42,134 bases of DNA from Acidithiobacillus ferrivorans (GCA_020723125.1 DYJM01000007.1:943-43076), one strand, 5' to 3'. Positions 30,011 to 40,564 are shown, numbered from the stretch's first letter. Program-made: numbers and translations. The notes: generated by a model not told the origin, from the letters alone.

Positions 30011-30889
30011 TCAGGACCCCCGGACTTGGGCCATCACTTCGCTGGCGAAGTCTGCCGTGGGTGCTTTTTCGATGCCTTCACCCACCTCAAAACGGATGAA
30101 TTCGGCCACTTCCACTCCCGGAAAGCCCTTGACCAACTGCCCGACGCTTTTATCCGGATCTTTCACAAAAGGCTGCCCGGTCAGCGCAATTTCGTTGATC
30201 AGCTTGTTGAGCCGGCCGGATATCATTTTTTCGACGATATCAGCAGGCTTGCCACTATCAGCGGCCTGGGCGACCAGAATATCCTTTTCACGGGCCAGAC
30301 GTTCTGCAGATACCTGATCCGGACGGACCACTTCCGGACGGGCTGCAGCCACATGCATGGCCACATCCTTACCGAGTTCTTCTGTAGCCGCCTGACCTTC
30401 CAGCGCCACTATTACCCCGATGCGGCTGCCATGTATGTAGGTCCCAACCACGCCTTCCTTGACCTGCAAGTGCTGCAAACGCCGCAAACTGATGTTCTCG
30501 CCCAGTTTGCTGACCAGGGTTTTGCGCCGCTCTTCAATGGAAGCATCAGCTACCAGGGCATCTATCTGTTTCAGACCCTGTTGGAGGGCCTGCTCGGCAC
30601 AATCCTTGGCCAAGGCCAGAAAATCATCATTCTTGGCTACGAAATCCGTTTCGCAGTTGACCTCCAGCACTACGCCCTGCTTCTGGTCTGCACTCAGGGC
30701 TGTGACGATCACGCCCTCTGCAGCTATCCGTCCGGCTTTCTTGTCGGCTTTGGCCAAACCACGAGTGCGCAGCAGATCAATGGCTGCCTCCATATCTCCG
30801 TCCGCTTCGGTCAGGACAGTTTTGCACTCCATCATGCCGGCGCCGGTGCGCTCACGCAGTTCTTTAACCTGTTGTGCACTAATAGCCAT
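30011..30889 (-). CDS. tsf: Elongation factor Ts
   Basis: Guanine nucleotide exchange factor for EF-Tu. 292 residues. The N-terminal module has LRERTGAGMMECK and ADGDMEAAIDLLR; the core has the TDFVAKND motif that contacts EF-Tu. Ribosome site AAGGAG lies 6 bases before the ATG. It follows rpsB by 29 bp. Confidence 0.96.
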   Translation of the reverse strand: MAISAQQVKELRERTGAGMMECKTVLTEADGDMEAAIDLLRTRGLAKADKKAGRIAAEGVIVTALSADQKQGVVLEVNCETDFVAKNDDFLALAKDCAEQALQQGLKQIDALVADASIEERRKTLVSKLGENISLRRLQHLQVKEGVVGTYIHGSRIGVIVALEGQAATEELGKDVAMHVAAARPEVVRPDQVSAERLAREKDILVAQAADSGKPADIVEKMISGRLNKLINEIALTGQPFVKDPDKSVGQLVKGFPGVEVAEFIRFEVGEGIEKAPTADFASEVMAQVRGS

Positions 30890-30918
30890 GTAAACTCCTT
30901 GGTTATGTGGTGAATGCG

Positions 30919-31671
30919 TTAATCGGCATCAATTTCAATGGTTTCTTCGTCCACCTCGACGAACTCATCGAGCAGATCCGCTTCACTACCCTGCCGACCG
31001 GCCAAAATGGCATCAGCTACCAGCGAAGCATAAAGGCGAATAGCACGAGTGGCATCATCGTTACCCGGAATGGGATAATCAATCGGCATCGGATCACAGT
31101 TGCTGTCAACCACGCCGACAACCGGAATACCCAATTTGCGCGCTTCCAGTACGGCTATATTTTCATGACCCACATCAATCACAAAAATGGCATCAGGCAG
31201 ACCATTCATTTCCTTGATACCGCCAAGACTGCGCTCCAGCTTGTCACGTTCACGCGACAGGGTCAGGCCTTCCTTTTTGGTCAGCTTTTCAAGCGTGCCA
31301 TCGGCTGACATCTGGTCCAGCTCGTCCAGACGACGAACAGACTGGCGAATGGTTTTGAAGTTGGTCAGGGTCCCACCAAGCCAGCGTTGATTGACAAAAA
31401 AAGCGCCACAACGACGGGCTTCCTGCTCTACAGCTTCGCGCGCCTGGCGTTTGGTTCCCACGAAAAGAACCCGACCGTGTTTGCGCGACACCTGCTCAAT
31501 AAAAGCCAGCGCGCTACGCAGCATGGGCAAAGTATGCTCAAGATTGATAATGTGAATGTGATTGCGTTCACCAAACAGGTAAGGGGCCATTTTGGGATGC
31601 CAGTAACGGGCTTGATGACCAAAGTGCACGCCAGCTTCCAGCAGGGCACGCATGCTTACATTGCTGCTCAT
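30919..31671 (-). CDS. rpsB: 30S ribosomal protein S2
   Basis: Small-subunit protein, 250 residues. [36 protein letters not shown] and [11 protein letters not shown] are diagnostic. The tail is acidic (about residues 228-250). The ATG at 31671 has GGAG 8 bases upstream; in-frame codons further upstream lack support. It is the first gene of the long minus-strand cluster. Confidence 0.96.
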   Translation of the reverse strand: MSSNVSMRALLEAGVHFGHQARYWHPKMAPYLFGERNHIHIINLEHTLPMLRSALAFIEQVSRKHGRVLFVGTKRQAREAVEQEARRCGAFFVNQRWLGGTLTNFKTIRQSVRRLDELDQMSADGTLEKLTKKEGLTLSRERDKLERSLGGIKEMNGLPDAIFVIDVGHENIAVLEARKLGIPVVGVVDSNCDPMPIDYPIPGNDDATRAIRLYASLVADAILAGRQGSEADLLDEFVEVDEETIEIDAD

Positions 31672-31789
31672 AGAGATTTCTCCAGTTTTCATAGGGTTAT
31701 GATCCACCACGTGAGCAAAAATTCCATCCTTGCGGACACCCGGAAATTTTCTCAGGCTACGTGTGCGTATTTAGGGCAAGGCCCAGCGC

Positions 31790-31819
31790 GTTTTACCACA
31801 GGTTACCCCACTAGAGCAA
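31790..31819 (-). promoter_or_regulatory. Candidate promoter for the rpsB cluster
   Basis: On the minus strand TTGCTC (31819-31814) and TAAAAC (31795-31790) are spaced by 18 bases and followed by a G/C-rich discriminator. This would give a leader of roughly 110 bases before rpsB. Neither box is close to consensus. Confidence 0.3.
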
Positions 31820-31846
31820 GACTGGCTTCAGGTTCGGGCCTGATTC

Positions 31847-31872
31847 GCTGCAAAGCAGCCGCGCTAACTGCT
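31847..31872 (-). repeat. Possible diverged copy D of the dispersed repeat
   Basis: Read on the minus strand, it matches the copy A segment (5292-5317) at 21 of 26 positions, including the unbroken TGCTTTGCAGC. It overlaps the stop codon of the DedA gene, so part of the match may be chance. A short GCTGC/GCAGC hairpin forms. Confidence 0.4.
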
Positions 31873-32466
31873 GTTTTTGGATTTATTCCCGCGATGCCAA
31901 AACCAGTAAAGCAAAGCACCCACAAACAGCAGCAGCAACAAAATGATTTGCACTTGACGTACACCATTCAGCAGGCTTTGCAAGGAAGCCCCGAGAACAT
32001 AACCGATACCGGCGATGACGCCGGCCCAGACAGCAGCAGCCAGCGGATTCATGACCAGATAGCGCCGGGGTGGATAATGATGCACACCCAGGAGTATCGG
32101 GGTAATGGTTCGGGTCCCATAAATAAAGCGAAACAGCAGCGTCACCCAATCGCCGAAGCGCCTAATCAATCCCTCTGCCTGGGTTACATGGCGCTTGAGG
32201 AAGGCGGGAAGCCAGTCGAGAATCCGTTCGCCATGGCGGGAACCTACCTGATACAGAACCTGATCATTAATCGTGCTACCCAGCCAGGAAACGGCAATGA
32301 CCACGGGTAAATCCAGCACCCCGGCATGGGCAAGGGCCCCGGCAACAATGACTACCGCCTCACCTTCCAGCAGGGTCCCGATAAACAGTATCCAGTACCC
32401 ATACTGACGAAGAAATTCCTTGATAACGCTCAGGGTAACCGGTTGCAGATGCAGCCAGTGCAACAA
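31864..32466 (-). CDS. DedA family membrane protein
   Basis: A DedA/SNARE-associated (VTT) family inner-membrane protein, 200 residues. Family features are GTLLEGEAVVIVAGALA (the acidic residue in the first re-entrant segment) and RFIYGTRTITPILLG (the Arg-rich motif needed in E. coli DedA proteins). Hydrophobic segments lie at about 22-60, 135-155 and 168-188. DedA proteins help move polyprenyl or phospholipid carriers across the membrane. TTG at 32466 is the annotated start, but no ribosome site precedes it. AGAGGG lies 7 bases before an in-frame ATC at 32484, so the N-terminus is uncertain. It follows ppx by 30 bp. Confidence 0.85.
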   Translation of the reverse strand: MLHWLHLQPVTLSVIKEFLRQYGYWILFIGTLLEGEAVVIVAGALAHAGVLDLPVVIAVSWLGSTINDQVLYQVGSRHGERILDWLPAFLKRHVTQAEGLIRRFGDWVTLLFRFIYGTRTITPILLGVHHYPPRRYLVMNPLAAAVWAGVIAGIGYVLGASLQSLLNGVRQVQIILLLLLFVGALLYWFWHRGNKSKNSS

Positions 32467-32496
32467 CGGATTCAGAAATTCGATGGGAACGCCCTC

Positions 32497-34008
32497 TTAC
32501 CAATGGAGATGAAAATCAGGAGCCGTATTTTCCTGTTCCTGCTCAAGATCCGCAAAAAGCAGGGGCATTTTATCCTTGTAATGATCAGGCAGTGACAGAC
32601 GCAGGACTCTGTCCTCCACTTGCAAGGCGGGCGCAGTCCCCGAAATTTGTGTACCGCGATGGAAAACAATGGCAAGCCGCAGCAGCACCGCCAAACGCTG
32701 AACAGCGAGCAAATCTTCAGCCGCAATACCCAAGGTAGAATAGAACTGAAGATGCGGAAGCCGTTTGCGCTGGGTGCGCAGCAATGCTGCCACAACGCCC
32801 TGCTCCCTGCGGGAAAACCCCGCCAAATCGGCATTGCGCCAGATGTATTCGCCGTGCTTGTGGAAGCCGGAATGGGCAATATCCAGCCCAATATCATGGG
32901 TTAACGCCGCCCACCGCAGCCATTGCCGATGTGCACCATGCAAAGACCAGTTGGCCATCGCTGCCGTAAAAAACTGATCCGCCCAGGCTGCCACCCCACG
33001 ATTGCGCCTGGTTTGACTGTGAAAGCGTTCCTGGAGACTGCGAATACTGAGTTCGCGGGTGTCTTCCTGGTGAATCCGGCCGAGCAGGTCATAAATGGCA
33101 CCTTCCCGCAACGCCCCCTCTGAAAAACGCATTTCCTGGATATTCAGGGCTTCGAACAAGGCGTAAAGAATCATGAATCCACCCGCAAATACAGGGGCAC
33201 GATCCGACTTCAAACCTTTCAGACGGGACAAGGCCCGCACCGAACCCAACTGCAGGATTTGCGCGCGCAACCAGTGCATGCCATGACGGGTAATACGGCT
33301 ACCCTGACCATTCTCGACCAGAATCCGGTTTATGGCTTTGACTGTCCCTGAAGAACCTACTGCCTGATCCCAGCCATGGCGGGTAAATTCATCCAGCATT
33401 GGCTCTACGGCCATGCGCACCCTTTTTTCAAGCCGTTCGCAGGACGCAGTGGTGATCAGATCATCCGGGAAAAAGGCGCGGCTGGAAGCTACGCATCCAA
33501 AATGAAGGCTCTCACGATTGTTAGGAACAAATCCTTGACCCACAATAAGTTCGGTACTGCCCCCGCCGATGTCCACCACCAGGCGTCGTTCATCCGCATC
33601 TACCGCCAGGCTGTGGGCGACCCCCAGATAGACCAGTCGTGCCTCTTCCCGACCAGCAACAATTTCCAGAGGAAAACCCAGAGTGCTTTCAATAGCCTGC
33701 ACAAAGCCATCGGCAGCACTCGCCTGACGCAGAGTGTTGGTACCAATGATGCGGACCCGCTCGGGACGTATACCACGAAGGCGCTGACCAAAACGTGCCA
33801 GACAATCCAGAGCCCGTTTTTCGACAAGCGGATCCAGCGTGGCATCCTCGCGCAGGCCCTCCGCCAGCCGCACCCCTTCTCGCAGGCGGTCAAGCAAACG
33901 AATTTCTGAACCCAGCTCTTCCGCAACCACCATATGAAAAGAATTGGAACCCAGATCCACTGCTGCCAAATAATTTTCCAATACTGCAGTGGTCACGGGT
34001 TCCGACAT
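32497..34008 (-). CDS. ppx: Exopolyphosphatase (Ppx/GppA family)
   Basis: Releases phosphate from the ends of polyphosphate, or hydrolyses pppGpp. 503 residues. The N-terminal actin-like ATPase fold has AVDLGSNSFHMVV and VDIGGGSTELIVG (phosphate loops), and GSSGTVKAINRI follows. A C-terminal HD-like helical domain has WAALTHDIGLDIAHSGFHKH. Its position after pst-phoU favours a polyphosphate role over GppA. It starts 2 bp after the phoU stop. Confidence 0.92.
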   Translation of the reverse strand: MSEPVTTAVLENYLAAVDLGSNSFHMVVAEELGSEIRLLDRLREGVRLAEGLREDATLDPLVEKRALDCLARFGQRLRGIRPERVRIIGTNTLRQASAADGFVQAIESTLGFPLEIVAGREEARLVYLGVAHSLAVDADERRLVVDIGGGSTELIVGQGFVPNNRESLHFGCVASSRAFFPDDLITTASCERLEKRVRMAVEPMLDEFTRHGWDQAVGSSGTVKAINRILVENGQGSRITRHGMHWLRAQILQLGSVRALSRLKGLKSDRAPVFAGGFMILYALFEALNIQEMRFSEGALREGAIYDLLGRIHQEDTRELSIRSLQERFHSQTRRNRGVAAWADQFFTAAMANWSLHGAHRQWLRWAALTHDIGLDIAHSGFHKHGEYIWRNADLAGFSRREQGVVAALLRTQRKRLPHLQFYSTLGIAAEDLLAVQRLAVLLRLAIVFHRGTQISGTAPALQVEDRVLRLSLPDHYKDKMPLLFADLEQEQENTAPDFHLHW

Positions 34009-34010
34009 GA

Positions 34011-34724
34011 TTATTTCCCCTGAAGGCTTTGCTCTACCTGATCCAGGGGAAGATGCCGGACATTTTTGCCCTTGGCAAGATAAATCACATACTCACAAAT
34101 ATTGCGGGCATGGTCGCCAATACGCTCTATGGCCTTGGCAATAAACAGGGCATCAATGGCCGGAGTAATGGTGCGTGGATCTTCCATCATGTAGGTAATC
34201 AAGCGACGCAGGGCAGACCGGTACTCCTGATTGAGGACTTCGTCCCCCTTGGCAATGACAATGGCCTGTTCAGCGTCTGCCCGAGCCAGGGCATCCATGG
34301 CACGGCGCAGCATGTTCAGCGCATAATCTGCCATGACGCCTACATCACGTAAGAAGGCCGGGTTGGCATTGCGCGTCCCATGCCCCATGGCCAAGACCAT
34401 ATCCGCAATCTTGCTGGCCTTATCGCCCATGCGCTCGAGATCGGCAATACTTTTGATGAGCGTCATGACCAGACGTAAGTCCGAGGCCGCCGGCTGGCGC
34501 ATTGCGAGGATATTGATACATTCCTCTTCAATCCGTACTTCATAACCATTGACCTCATGGTCCCGGGCTACCACTTCCCGGGCCAGATCATTGTCTCCGG
34601 TCTGCAAGGCGCGAATGGCATTGCTGATTTGTTCTTCAACCACCCCACCCATCGCCAGAACCAGCTCATGAACTTCATTCAAATCATCATTGAAACGTTG
34701 GGAAATATGCTGATCTTTATCCAT
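34011..34724 (-). CDS. phoU: Phosphate signalling protein PhoU
   Basis: Links the Pst transporter to PhoR and keeps the Pho regulon off in high phosphate. 237 residues in two similar three-helix halves. Each carries the metal-binding E-x-x-x-D motif: ADLERMGDKASKIAD and AIERIGDHARNICE. The ATG at 34724 has AAGGAG 9 bases upstream. It lies between pstB and ppx. Confidence 0.95.
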   Translation of the reverse strand: MDKDQHISQRFNDDLNEVHELVLAMGGVVEEQISNAIRALQTGDNDLAREVVARDHEVNGYEVRIEEECINILAMRQPAASDLRLVMTLIKSIADLERMGDKASKIADMVLAMGHGTRNANPAFLRDVGVMADYALNMLRRAMDALARADAEQAIVIAKGDEVLNQEYRSALRRLITYMMEDPRTITPAIDALFIAKAIERIGDHARNICEYVIYLAKGKNVRHLPLDQVEQSLQGK

Positions 34725-34736
34725 GTTCAGTTCTCC

Positions 34737-35504
34737 TTAACCATAACGACCCGTGATGTAATCTTCCGTCTGTTTCTTGGCTGGATTGGTAAATAATTGG
34801 TTGGTCTGGCCAAACTCTACCATTTCGCCAAGATACATAAAGGCCGTGTAATCAGACACGCGCGCGGCCTGTTGCATGTTGTGGGTCACAATGAGAATGG
34901 TGAACTGATTGCGCAATTCGCTGACCAGTTCCTCAATTTTCAGGGTGGCTATCGGGTCGAGCGCCGAAGTAGGCTCATCCAGCAAAATCACTTCAGGTTT
35001 TACGGCAACGGCGCGGGCAATACACAAACGTTGCTGTTGCCCCCCGGAAAGACCCAAACCACTGGTCTTGAGTTTATCCTTGACCTCATCCCAGAGGGCA
35101 GCCTGGCGCAGGGCTTCTTCCACGCGCTCATCCATTTCCACCTTGCGAAGTTTTTCATAGAGTTTGATGCCGAAGGCGATATTATCGTAAATCGACATGG
35201 GGAACGGCGTCGGTTTTTGAAACACCATGCCGATTTTGGCACGCAACATATTTACGTCCATGCTGGGGGAAAGAATATTTTCGCCGTCCAGCAACACCTC
35301 TCCCGTGGCGCGTTGCCCCGGATATAGCGAATACATCCGGTTGAAAACCCGCAGCAGGGTCGACTTGCCGCAGCCCGAGGGACCGATAAAAGCGGTGACC
35401 TGCTTCTCCGGGATTTCCAGATTGATATCCTTGAGAGACTTATTACTCCCGTAGTAAAAATCCAGGTGGCGAACAGCAATTTTGGTATTGTGAAGTTCCG
35501 ACAT
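34737..35504 (-). CDS. pstB: Phosphate ABC transporter ATP-binding protein
   Basis: Powers phosphate import. 255 residues. Walker [10 protein letters not shown] (41-49), Q-loop in [15 protein letters not shown], signature LSGGQQQR, Walker [14 protein letters not shown] and switch His in [19 protein letters not shown] is typical of PstB rather than other ABC subunits. It overlaps pstA by one base (TAATG). Confidence 0.96.
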   Translation of the reverse strand: MSELHNTKIAVRHLDFYYGSNKSLKDINLEIPEKQVTAFIGPSGCGKSTLLRVFNRMYSLYPGQRATGEVLLDGENILSPSMDVNMLRAKIGMVFQKPTPFPMSIYDNIAFGIKLYEKLRKVEMDERVEEALRQAALWDEVKDKLKTSGLGLSGGQQQRLCIARAVAVKPEVILLDEPTSALDPIATLKIEELVSELRNQFTILIVTHNMQQAARVSDYTAFMYLGEMVEFGQTNQLFTNPAKKQTEDYITGRYG

Positions 35505-36358
35505 TAACGCGGGCTCCTGTCTTTAATAAGAAAACGTGATCCAAGGCTCAAAACCAACACGGCCAAGGTAGCCATTAACGCACCCGCCCAGGCAAGATCT
35601 TGCCACTCATGATATGGACTCATGGCAAACTGAAAAATGACCACCGGAATATTGGCGATGGGTTCGTTGAGGTTCATTGAAAAAAACTGGTTATTCAATG
35701 CGGTAAAAAGTAATGGCGCAGTTTCTCCGCTAATGCGGGCGATGGCCAGAAGGACTCCAGTCAGAATCCCGGATCGTGCCGCTCGATAACTGATCTGGAC
35801 AATCATCTTCCAATGCGGGGCTCCCAAAGCCAAGGCAGACTCTCGCATGGTTCCGGGAACCATGGTCAACATCTCGTCTGTGGTCCTTAACACTACTGGC
35901 AGCAACAATATTGCCAAAGAAAAAGCACCTGCCAAGCCGGAGAAATGCCCCATGGGCACCACCATAATTGCATAAATGAACAAGCCAATTACAATCGATG
36001 GGGCACTAAGAAGAATATCATTGAAAAACCGGATGATACTCCCCAGTCGTTGTCCTTGTGCAAACTCTGCCAACCAGGTACCAGCCAAAATTCCTACAGG
36101 TGTTCCTACCAGCACAGCCACACCGATCATCAGTAGACTGCCTACGAAGGCATTACGCAAACCACCCATACTGCCGGGTGCCGGGGTATCCCCGGTAAAA
36201 AGGTGTATGTTGATGGCTGCCGCGCCATTCCGCACCGTCGTCCAGAGAATCCAGATTAACCAGAACAATCCAAACAGGGTCGCCACGATGCTCATGGAAA
36301 GGTGAAACGCATTCCAGAAACGACGCCGTCGATATCGAGCTTTATTGATCAATTTCAT
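35504..36358 (-). CDS. pstA: Phosphate ABC transporter permease PstA
   Basis: One half of the membrane channel, 284 residues with about six membrane helices. The coupling motif region is [40 protein letters not shown] near the C-terminus is typical of PstA. ATGA overlap with pstC and TAATG overlap with pstB. Confidence 0.94.
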   Translation of the reverse strand: MKLINKARYRRRRFWNAFHLSMSIVATLFGLFWLIWILWTTVRNGAAAINIHLFTGDTPAPGSMGGLRNAFVGSLLMIGVAVLVGTPVGILAGTWLAEFAQGQRLGSIIRFFNDILLSAPSIVIGLFIYAIMVVPMGHFSGLAGAFSLAILLLPVVLRTTDEMLTMVPGTMRESALALGAPHWKMIVQISYRAARSGILTGVLLAIARISGETAPLLFTALNNQFFSMNLNEPIANIPVVIFQFAMSPYHEWQDLAWAGALMATLAVLVLSLGSRFLIKDRSPR

Positions 36359-37383
36359 AGGCCTACCTTGCTTTGCCCTTTACCCAGGCGCCAGAGCATC
36401 AATTTGGCCATAACCAATACAACAAACGTGATAATAAAAAGGATAAAACCCAAAGCCATGAGTGCCGATTTATACATGGGAGAAAATGCTTCGGCAAATT
36501 CATTGGCGAGAGCCGCAGCAATGGAATTACCGGCTTCCAGCAGGGATAAATGTAGATCATGGGCATTGCCGATGACAAAAGTCACGGCCATGGTCTCCCC
36601 CAAGGCCCGACCCAGACCCAAAAAAATACCACCAACCACTGCAGTTCGGGTATAGGGTAAAACCACCGAGCGGGTTACCTCCCAAGTGGTGGCCCCCACT
36701 CCGTAAGCTGACTCCTTGAGCATGGCTGGTACCTGTAAAAACACATCCCGCATGATCGCAGAAATGAATGGTATCACCATGATGCCTAAAATGATCCCTG
36801 CGGCAAGCATCCCGATGCCCATCGGCGGCCCACGAAACAAGCCGCCTATACCCGGTAAAACACCCAGATGGTCGTTCATCCAGGGTTCAGCAAGAGTAAA
36901 AACTGGAGCAAAAACAAATAGACCCCACATTCCAAAAATAATACTGGGAATGGCTGCCAATAATTCTACGGCACTGCCAATGGGTTGTCGCAACCATCCG
37001 GGAGCCAGCTCACTGATAAAGAGCGCAATACCGAAACTCACCGGTACTGCAATCAGCAAGGCAATCAGAGAACTCACTACGGTTCCATAGATGGGAATCA
37101 GGGCACCAAAGTTTTCCGTCACCGGGTCCCAGGCGTCACTCCAGAAAAAAGCCGGGCCAAAATGATGAAAAGCTTCCCAACCACGAATCAGCAATGAAAC
37201 AGCCACGCCCAAGAGCAAAAACAAAACAAAAATAGCCAATGCACCCGTGAGCCAGCGAAAACCCTTATCTCCATATCTCGCGAAGAAGCTCAAATGAAGC
37301 AATCGAGGATGGGCATACCTACTACCATCATCATCAGATATGCCCGAGACAGACAAACTGGAATCATCTATCGCCACAATCAA
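36355..37383 (-). CDS. pstC: Phosphate ABC transporter permease PstC
   Basis: The partner permease of PstA, 342 residues. The coupling motif is [20 protein letters not shown], and [16 protein letters not shown] is a PstC signature. The N-terminus has about 40 residues, acidic at first ([16 protein letters not shown]), before the first helix. The start codon is TTG at 37383, overlapping the pstS stop as TTGA; a GTG at 37377 is the alternative. Confidence 0.93.
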   Translation of the reverse strand: MIVAIDDSSLSVSGISDDDGSRYAHPRLLHLSFFARYGDKGFRWLTGALAIFVLFLLLGVAVSLLIRGWEAFHHFGPAFFWSDAWDPVTENFGALIPIYGTVVSSLIALLIAVPVSFGIALFISELAPGWLRQPIGSAVELLAAIPSIIFGMWGLFVFAPVFTLAEPWMNDHLGVLPGIGGLFRGPPMGIGMLAAGIILGIMVIPFISAIMRDVFLQVPAMLKESAYGVGATTWEVTRSVVLPYTRTAVVGGIFLGLGRALGETMAVTFVIGNAHDLHLSLLEAGNSIAAALANEFAEAFSPMYKSALMALGFILFIITFVVLVMAKLMLWRLGKGQSKVGL

Positions 37384-38402
37384 TACCCGAGTTGCTTCTT
37401 CCAGTAAGCTTCAATCAGGCCTACGGTATTCTTGGGCAAAGGAACATAATCCAGACTTCTGCTGGCTTCCAAAGCCTGCGGTGCGGTCAGAAACCAGCGC
37501 GCAAATTTGAGCACACCATCATTTGCTGCCTTGTTGGCATCGCTGCGCATCAACATGTAAGTTGCTGCCGAAATAGGCCAACTTTCCCCGCCCGGTTGGT
37601 CGGTGAGAATCATGTAAAAATCTTCGACTTTGGCAAACTCGGCATGGGCAGCTGCAGCCTGAAAAGATTGCATGTCCGGCAAAACCACCTTGCCTGCAGC
37701 GTTGATCATTCTGGTGTAAGCCATATGGTTTTCCTTGGCATAAGCATATTCCACATAGCCGATGGCACCGGGGATGCGCTGGACATAAGCTGCCACACCC
37801 GCATTGCCCTTGCCACCAATGCCAATTGGCCAGGACACAGCCGTACTATCACCCACGCGCTGTTTCCACTCGGGACTGACCTTCGACAAATAGTTTGTGA
37901 AATTGAAGGTGGTACCAGAACCATCCGAGCGATGTACCACAGTGATTTTCATATCCGGCAGTTTCACCCCTTTGTTGAGGGCAACGATGGCCGAATCATT
38001 CCATTTGGTTATTTTTCCGAGAAAAATTCCCGTAAGCACGGTGCCATTGAAGGTCAGCTCTCCTGCCTTGATACCGGGGATGTTGACTACTGGCGTAATG
38101 CCGATGATGACGGCCGGGAACTGGACCAGGTGATCCTTGTGGAGATCAGCTGGGGAAAGGGGCATGTCACTATTTGCAAAATCAACGGTTTTGGCCTTGA
38201 TTTGCGCAATACCACCCCCCGATCCAATGGCCTGATAGTTTACCTTGACTTGGGTTTGCTGCCGGTAAGTCTCAGCCCATTTGGACAAAACCGGGTAAAT
38301 AGCCGTACCTCCTGCTCCGGAAAGAGTGGTTTCTCCCTGTGCTGCTCCTGCCAAAGCGATTCCCAATAGACCAAAAACCAAAGAAATCTTTTTTGAATTC
38401 AT
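37380..38402 (-). CDS. pstS: Phosphate-binding protein PstS
   Basis: Periplasmic receptor that delivers phosphate to PstCAB. 340 residues with a signal peptide of about 23 residues ([19 protein letters not shown]). Binding-site segments are [36 protein letters not shown] and [19 protein letters not shown]. The ATG at 38402 has GGGAG about 10 bases upstream. A Pho box lies 53-81 bases upstream (38455-38483), so transcription is expected to rise in phosphate starvation. Confidence 0.95.
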   Translation of the reverse strand: MNSKKISLVFGLLGIALAGAAQGETTLSGAGGTAIYPVLSKWAETYRQQTQVKVNYQAIGSGGGIAQIKAKTVDFANSDMPLSPADLHKDHLVQFPAVIIGITPVVNIPGIKAGELTFNGTVLTGIFLGKITKWNDSAIVALNKGVKLPDMKITVVHRSDGSGTTFNFTNYLSKVSPEWKQRVGDSTAVSWPIGIGGKGNAGVAAYVQRIPGAIGYVEYAYAKENHMAYTRMINAAGKVVLPDMQSFQAAAAHAEFAKVEDFYMILTDQPGGESWPISAATYMLMRSDANKAANDGVLKFARWFLTAPQALEASRSLDYVPLPKNTVGLIEAYWKKQLGY

Positions 38403-38433
38403 AATCAGACGCTCCCATCCTGGTTAAAAACGG

Positions 38434-38483
38434 ATAATACCCGAGGATTACAATAACAGAGTTTTATTACCGTTTTATGACAG
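38434..38483 (-). promoter_or_regulatory. Pho box and -10 element of pstS
   Basis: On the minus strand CTGTCAT (38483-38477) matches the PhoB heptamer exactly. It is followed at 11-bp steps by CGGTAAT (38472-38466) and CTCTGTT (38461-38455), each step separated by AAAA. A -10 hexamer TATTAT lies at 38439-38434. The first two heptamers overlap the last codons and stop of phoR. The arrangement is that of a PhoB-activated promoter. Confidence 0.78.
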
Positions 38484-39804
38484 CGTCCTCGCTGCCGGGA
38501 ATACTACGCGCCAGGGACAGGGGAAACTGCGCGGTGAATACGCTTCCCCGGCCGATTTCACTGCGTACATCGAGATGGCCCTGATAGCGTTCTACCGCAT
38601 GGCGAACAATGGCAAGTCCCAGACCCGTACCTCCCATCCGCCGGGATCTCCCCTTGTCCACCCGATAAAAACGTTCCGTAATTCTTTGCAAATGTTCGGC
38701 AGCAATCCCATCTCCTGTGTCCTGTACCATCAGCATGAGACCTTCGGGTCCACGGCTCCAACTGATGGTGATGCTGCGTCCTGCGGGCGTGTACTTGATG
38801 GCATTTTCAAGCAGATTGCGAATAATGCTGGTCAAGTCCACCTGTTCCGCAAAAACACCTAAGGTATCGTCCAGTTGTGTATGAATATGCAAGTTTTTTT
38901 CGCTAATTGCCGAATGAAGTGTGCCCAGCACACTGCGGATCAGGGCAGCGTACACAACGGTATCGCAGCGCTCAGGTTCCGCTTCGGCTGCTTCCATACG
39001 CGCCAGGGAAAGCAAATCCTCCACCAGAGATTGCATTCGCAGGGTTTGCTGTTCCATCAAGTGCAACTGGCTTCCCACTTCTTCATCATCGGCAAGGGGG
39101 CTATCCAGCAGGTTTTCGAGGAAGCCTCGCACAACGGTCAGCGGGCTGCGCAGTTCATGGGAAACATTGGCCACAAAATCCTGGCGCACCTGCTCCAGTT
39201 GGCGTATGCGGGTCACATCCCGAAAAATCACCAAAGCCCCGGCATCGGCCAGGGGATAACGCACCCCCTCCAAAAGGAGCTGGGGATCCGCTGGGGCGGT
39301 CAACTGCAAACTGGAGGGACCATCACCACTCAAAAAGGCCCGCAGGTGCGGGGTACGCAACCAGAATGCCAGGGGCTTGCCAACATCATCCGGCCACTGC
39401 AACTGCAAGAGGCGAATACCCGAAGGATTCACCCACAGCAACTGGCCGCGCTCATCCATGAGCACTACCACGTCTGGCATTGCCTGGAGCGCATCGCGTA
39501 GCTGAAGAATCTGGGCACTTAACTGACGTTGTCGGGCCTCCTGGTCCCGCCGCCAGTGATAACCATCGGCGAAAGTTTCCTCCCATAGCCCTCCAGCGAG
39601 GGGGGGAAGATGGGTATCGGGATTACGGAACCAGGCACTGAAACTTTGGGATTGTTGCCGATGCCAGGCAACCCAGATCGCCAGAATCAAGGCGATGATC
39701 ACGGGAGGAAAATAAGACCAGGCACGTAAACTGTCTGCGGCCAGAAAAAGGGGAATCAGAGCCCATACGGCCAGCGGATAAAACCAGGCGCGCAAGGTTT
39801 TCAC
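38467..39804 (-). CDS. phoR: Phosphate regulon sensor histidine kinase PhoR
   Basis: Senses phosphate status through Pst/PhoU and phosphorylates PhoB. 445 residues from the GTG at 39804. Two N-terminal membrane helices (about 6-22 and 31-47), then a PAS domain (about 100-200), HisKA with His216 in NVSHELRSPLTV, and an ATPase domain with LLENAIKYTP, DTGDGI and GGTGLGLAIV. The frame extends to 39903, but that would overlap phoB by 56 bp and add a hydrophilic leader. The GTG has AAAGG 13 bases upstream, so the start is not certain. Confidence 0.9.
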   Translation of the reverse strand: MKTLRAWFYPLAVWALIPLFLAADSLRAWSYFPPVIIALILAIWVAWHRQQSQSFSAWFRNPDTHLPPLAGGLWEETFADGYHWRRDQEARQRQLSAQILQLRDALQAMPDVVVLMDERGQLLWVNPSGIRLLQLQWPDDVGKPLAFWLRTPHLRAFLSGDGPSSLQLTAPADPQLLLEGVRYPLADAGALVIFRDVTRIRQLEQVRQDFVANVSHELRSPLTVVRGFLENLLDSPLADDEEVGSQLHLMEQQTLRMQSLVEDLLSLARMEAAEAEPERCDTVVYAALIRSVLGTLHSAISEKNLHIHTQLDDTLGVFAEQVDLTSIIRNLLENAIKYTPAGRSITISWSRGPEGLMLMVQDTGDGIAAEHLQRITERFYRVDKGRSRRMGGTGLGLAIVRHAVERYQGHLDVRSEIGRGSVFTAQFPLSLARSIPGSEDAVIKR

Positions 39805-39847
39805 AAAAACAAAATGACCTTTTTCAGAATCTTGGATAGTGCCATGT

Positions 39848-40564
39848 TCATAAGTCACCGACCACTGCGCTACATCTGTAACCTTCACCACGAACCGTCT
39901 CAATCAAGGACGCGTGACCATATTCGTCAAGAACCCGCCGTAAACGGCGGATATGGACATCGACCGTGCGTTCTTCGATAAAACTTTGTCTGCCCCAAAT
40001 CTGATCCAACAACATGTCGCGAGAAAAAACCCGATCAGGATTGGTCACAAACAGGCGCAGCAAACGAAATTCCGTGGGCCCCAGATGCAACTGTACATCC
40101 TTGACATAAACCCGATGCGCGCGCAGATCTACATGCAACTCACCCAGCTTCACCACACCGACAGTATTATTACCATAACTGCGGCGCAACAAGGCGTTGA
40201 CGCGGGCCACCAGTTCGCGCGGTGAAAAGGGCTTGGCCAGATAATCATCTGCTCCCGATTCCAGGCCATGTACCCTATCCCCTTCCTCACCCCGGGCAGT
40301 CAGAAGAATGATCGGCAGTTTTTGGGTTTCTTCACAACGCCGCAAGGCCCGACACCAGGCGAGACCATTTTCACCCGGTAGCATCCAGTCCAGAATAACG
40401 AGCTGAGGTGCCCAACTCTGCAGCGCCGGCTCAGCGGATTCCACGCTGCCTTCGCAACGCACCTCAAAACCCTGACGCTTCAGGGCAACCCGCAACAATT
40501 CCTGAATACCCTCTTCATCCTCAACAACCAGAATGCGTGCAGAGGAAATCTTCTCTTCTTCCAT
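39848..40564 (-). CDS. phoB: Phosphate regulon response regulator PhoB
   Basis: OmpR-family transcription factor that binds Pho boxes when phosphorylated. 238 residues. The receiver domain has VVEDEEG (14-20), phospho-acceptor Asp59 in LVILDWMLPGENG and the conserved Lys in LAKPFSPREL. The C-terminal winged helix includes LGPTEFRLLRLF and the recognition helix VDVHIRRLRRVL. The ATG at 40564 has AAGG 5 bases upstream; the open frame to 40603 is not supported. First gene of the pho-pst block. No convincing Pho box precedes it. Confidence 0.94.
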   Translation of the reverse strand: MEEEKISSARILVVEDEEGIQELLRVALKRQGFEVRCEGSVESAEPALQSWAPQLVILDWMLPGENGLAWCRALRRCEETQKLPIILLTARGEEGDRVHGLESGADDYLAKPFSPRELVARVNALLRRSYGNNTVGVVKLGELHVDLRAHRVYVKDVQLHLGPTEFRLLRLFVTNPDRVFSRDMLLDQIWGRQSFIEERTVDVHIRRLRRVLDEYGHASLIETVRGEGYRCSAVVGDL

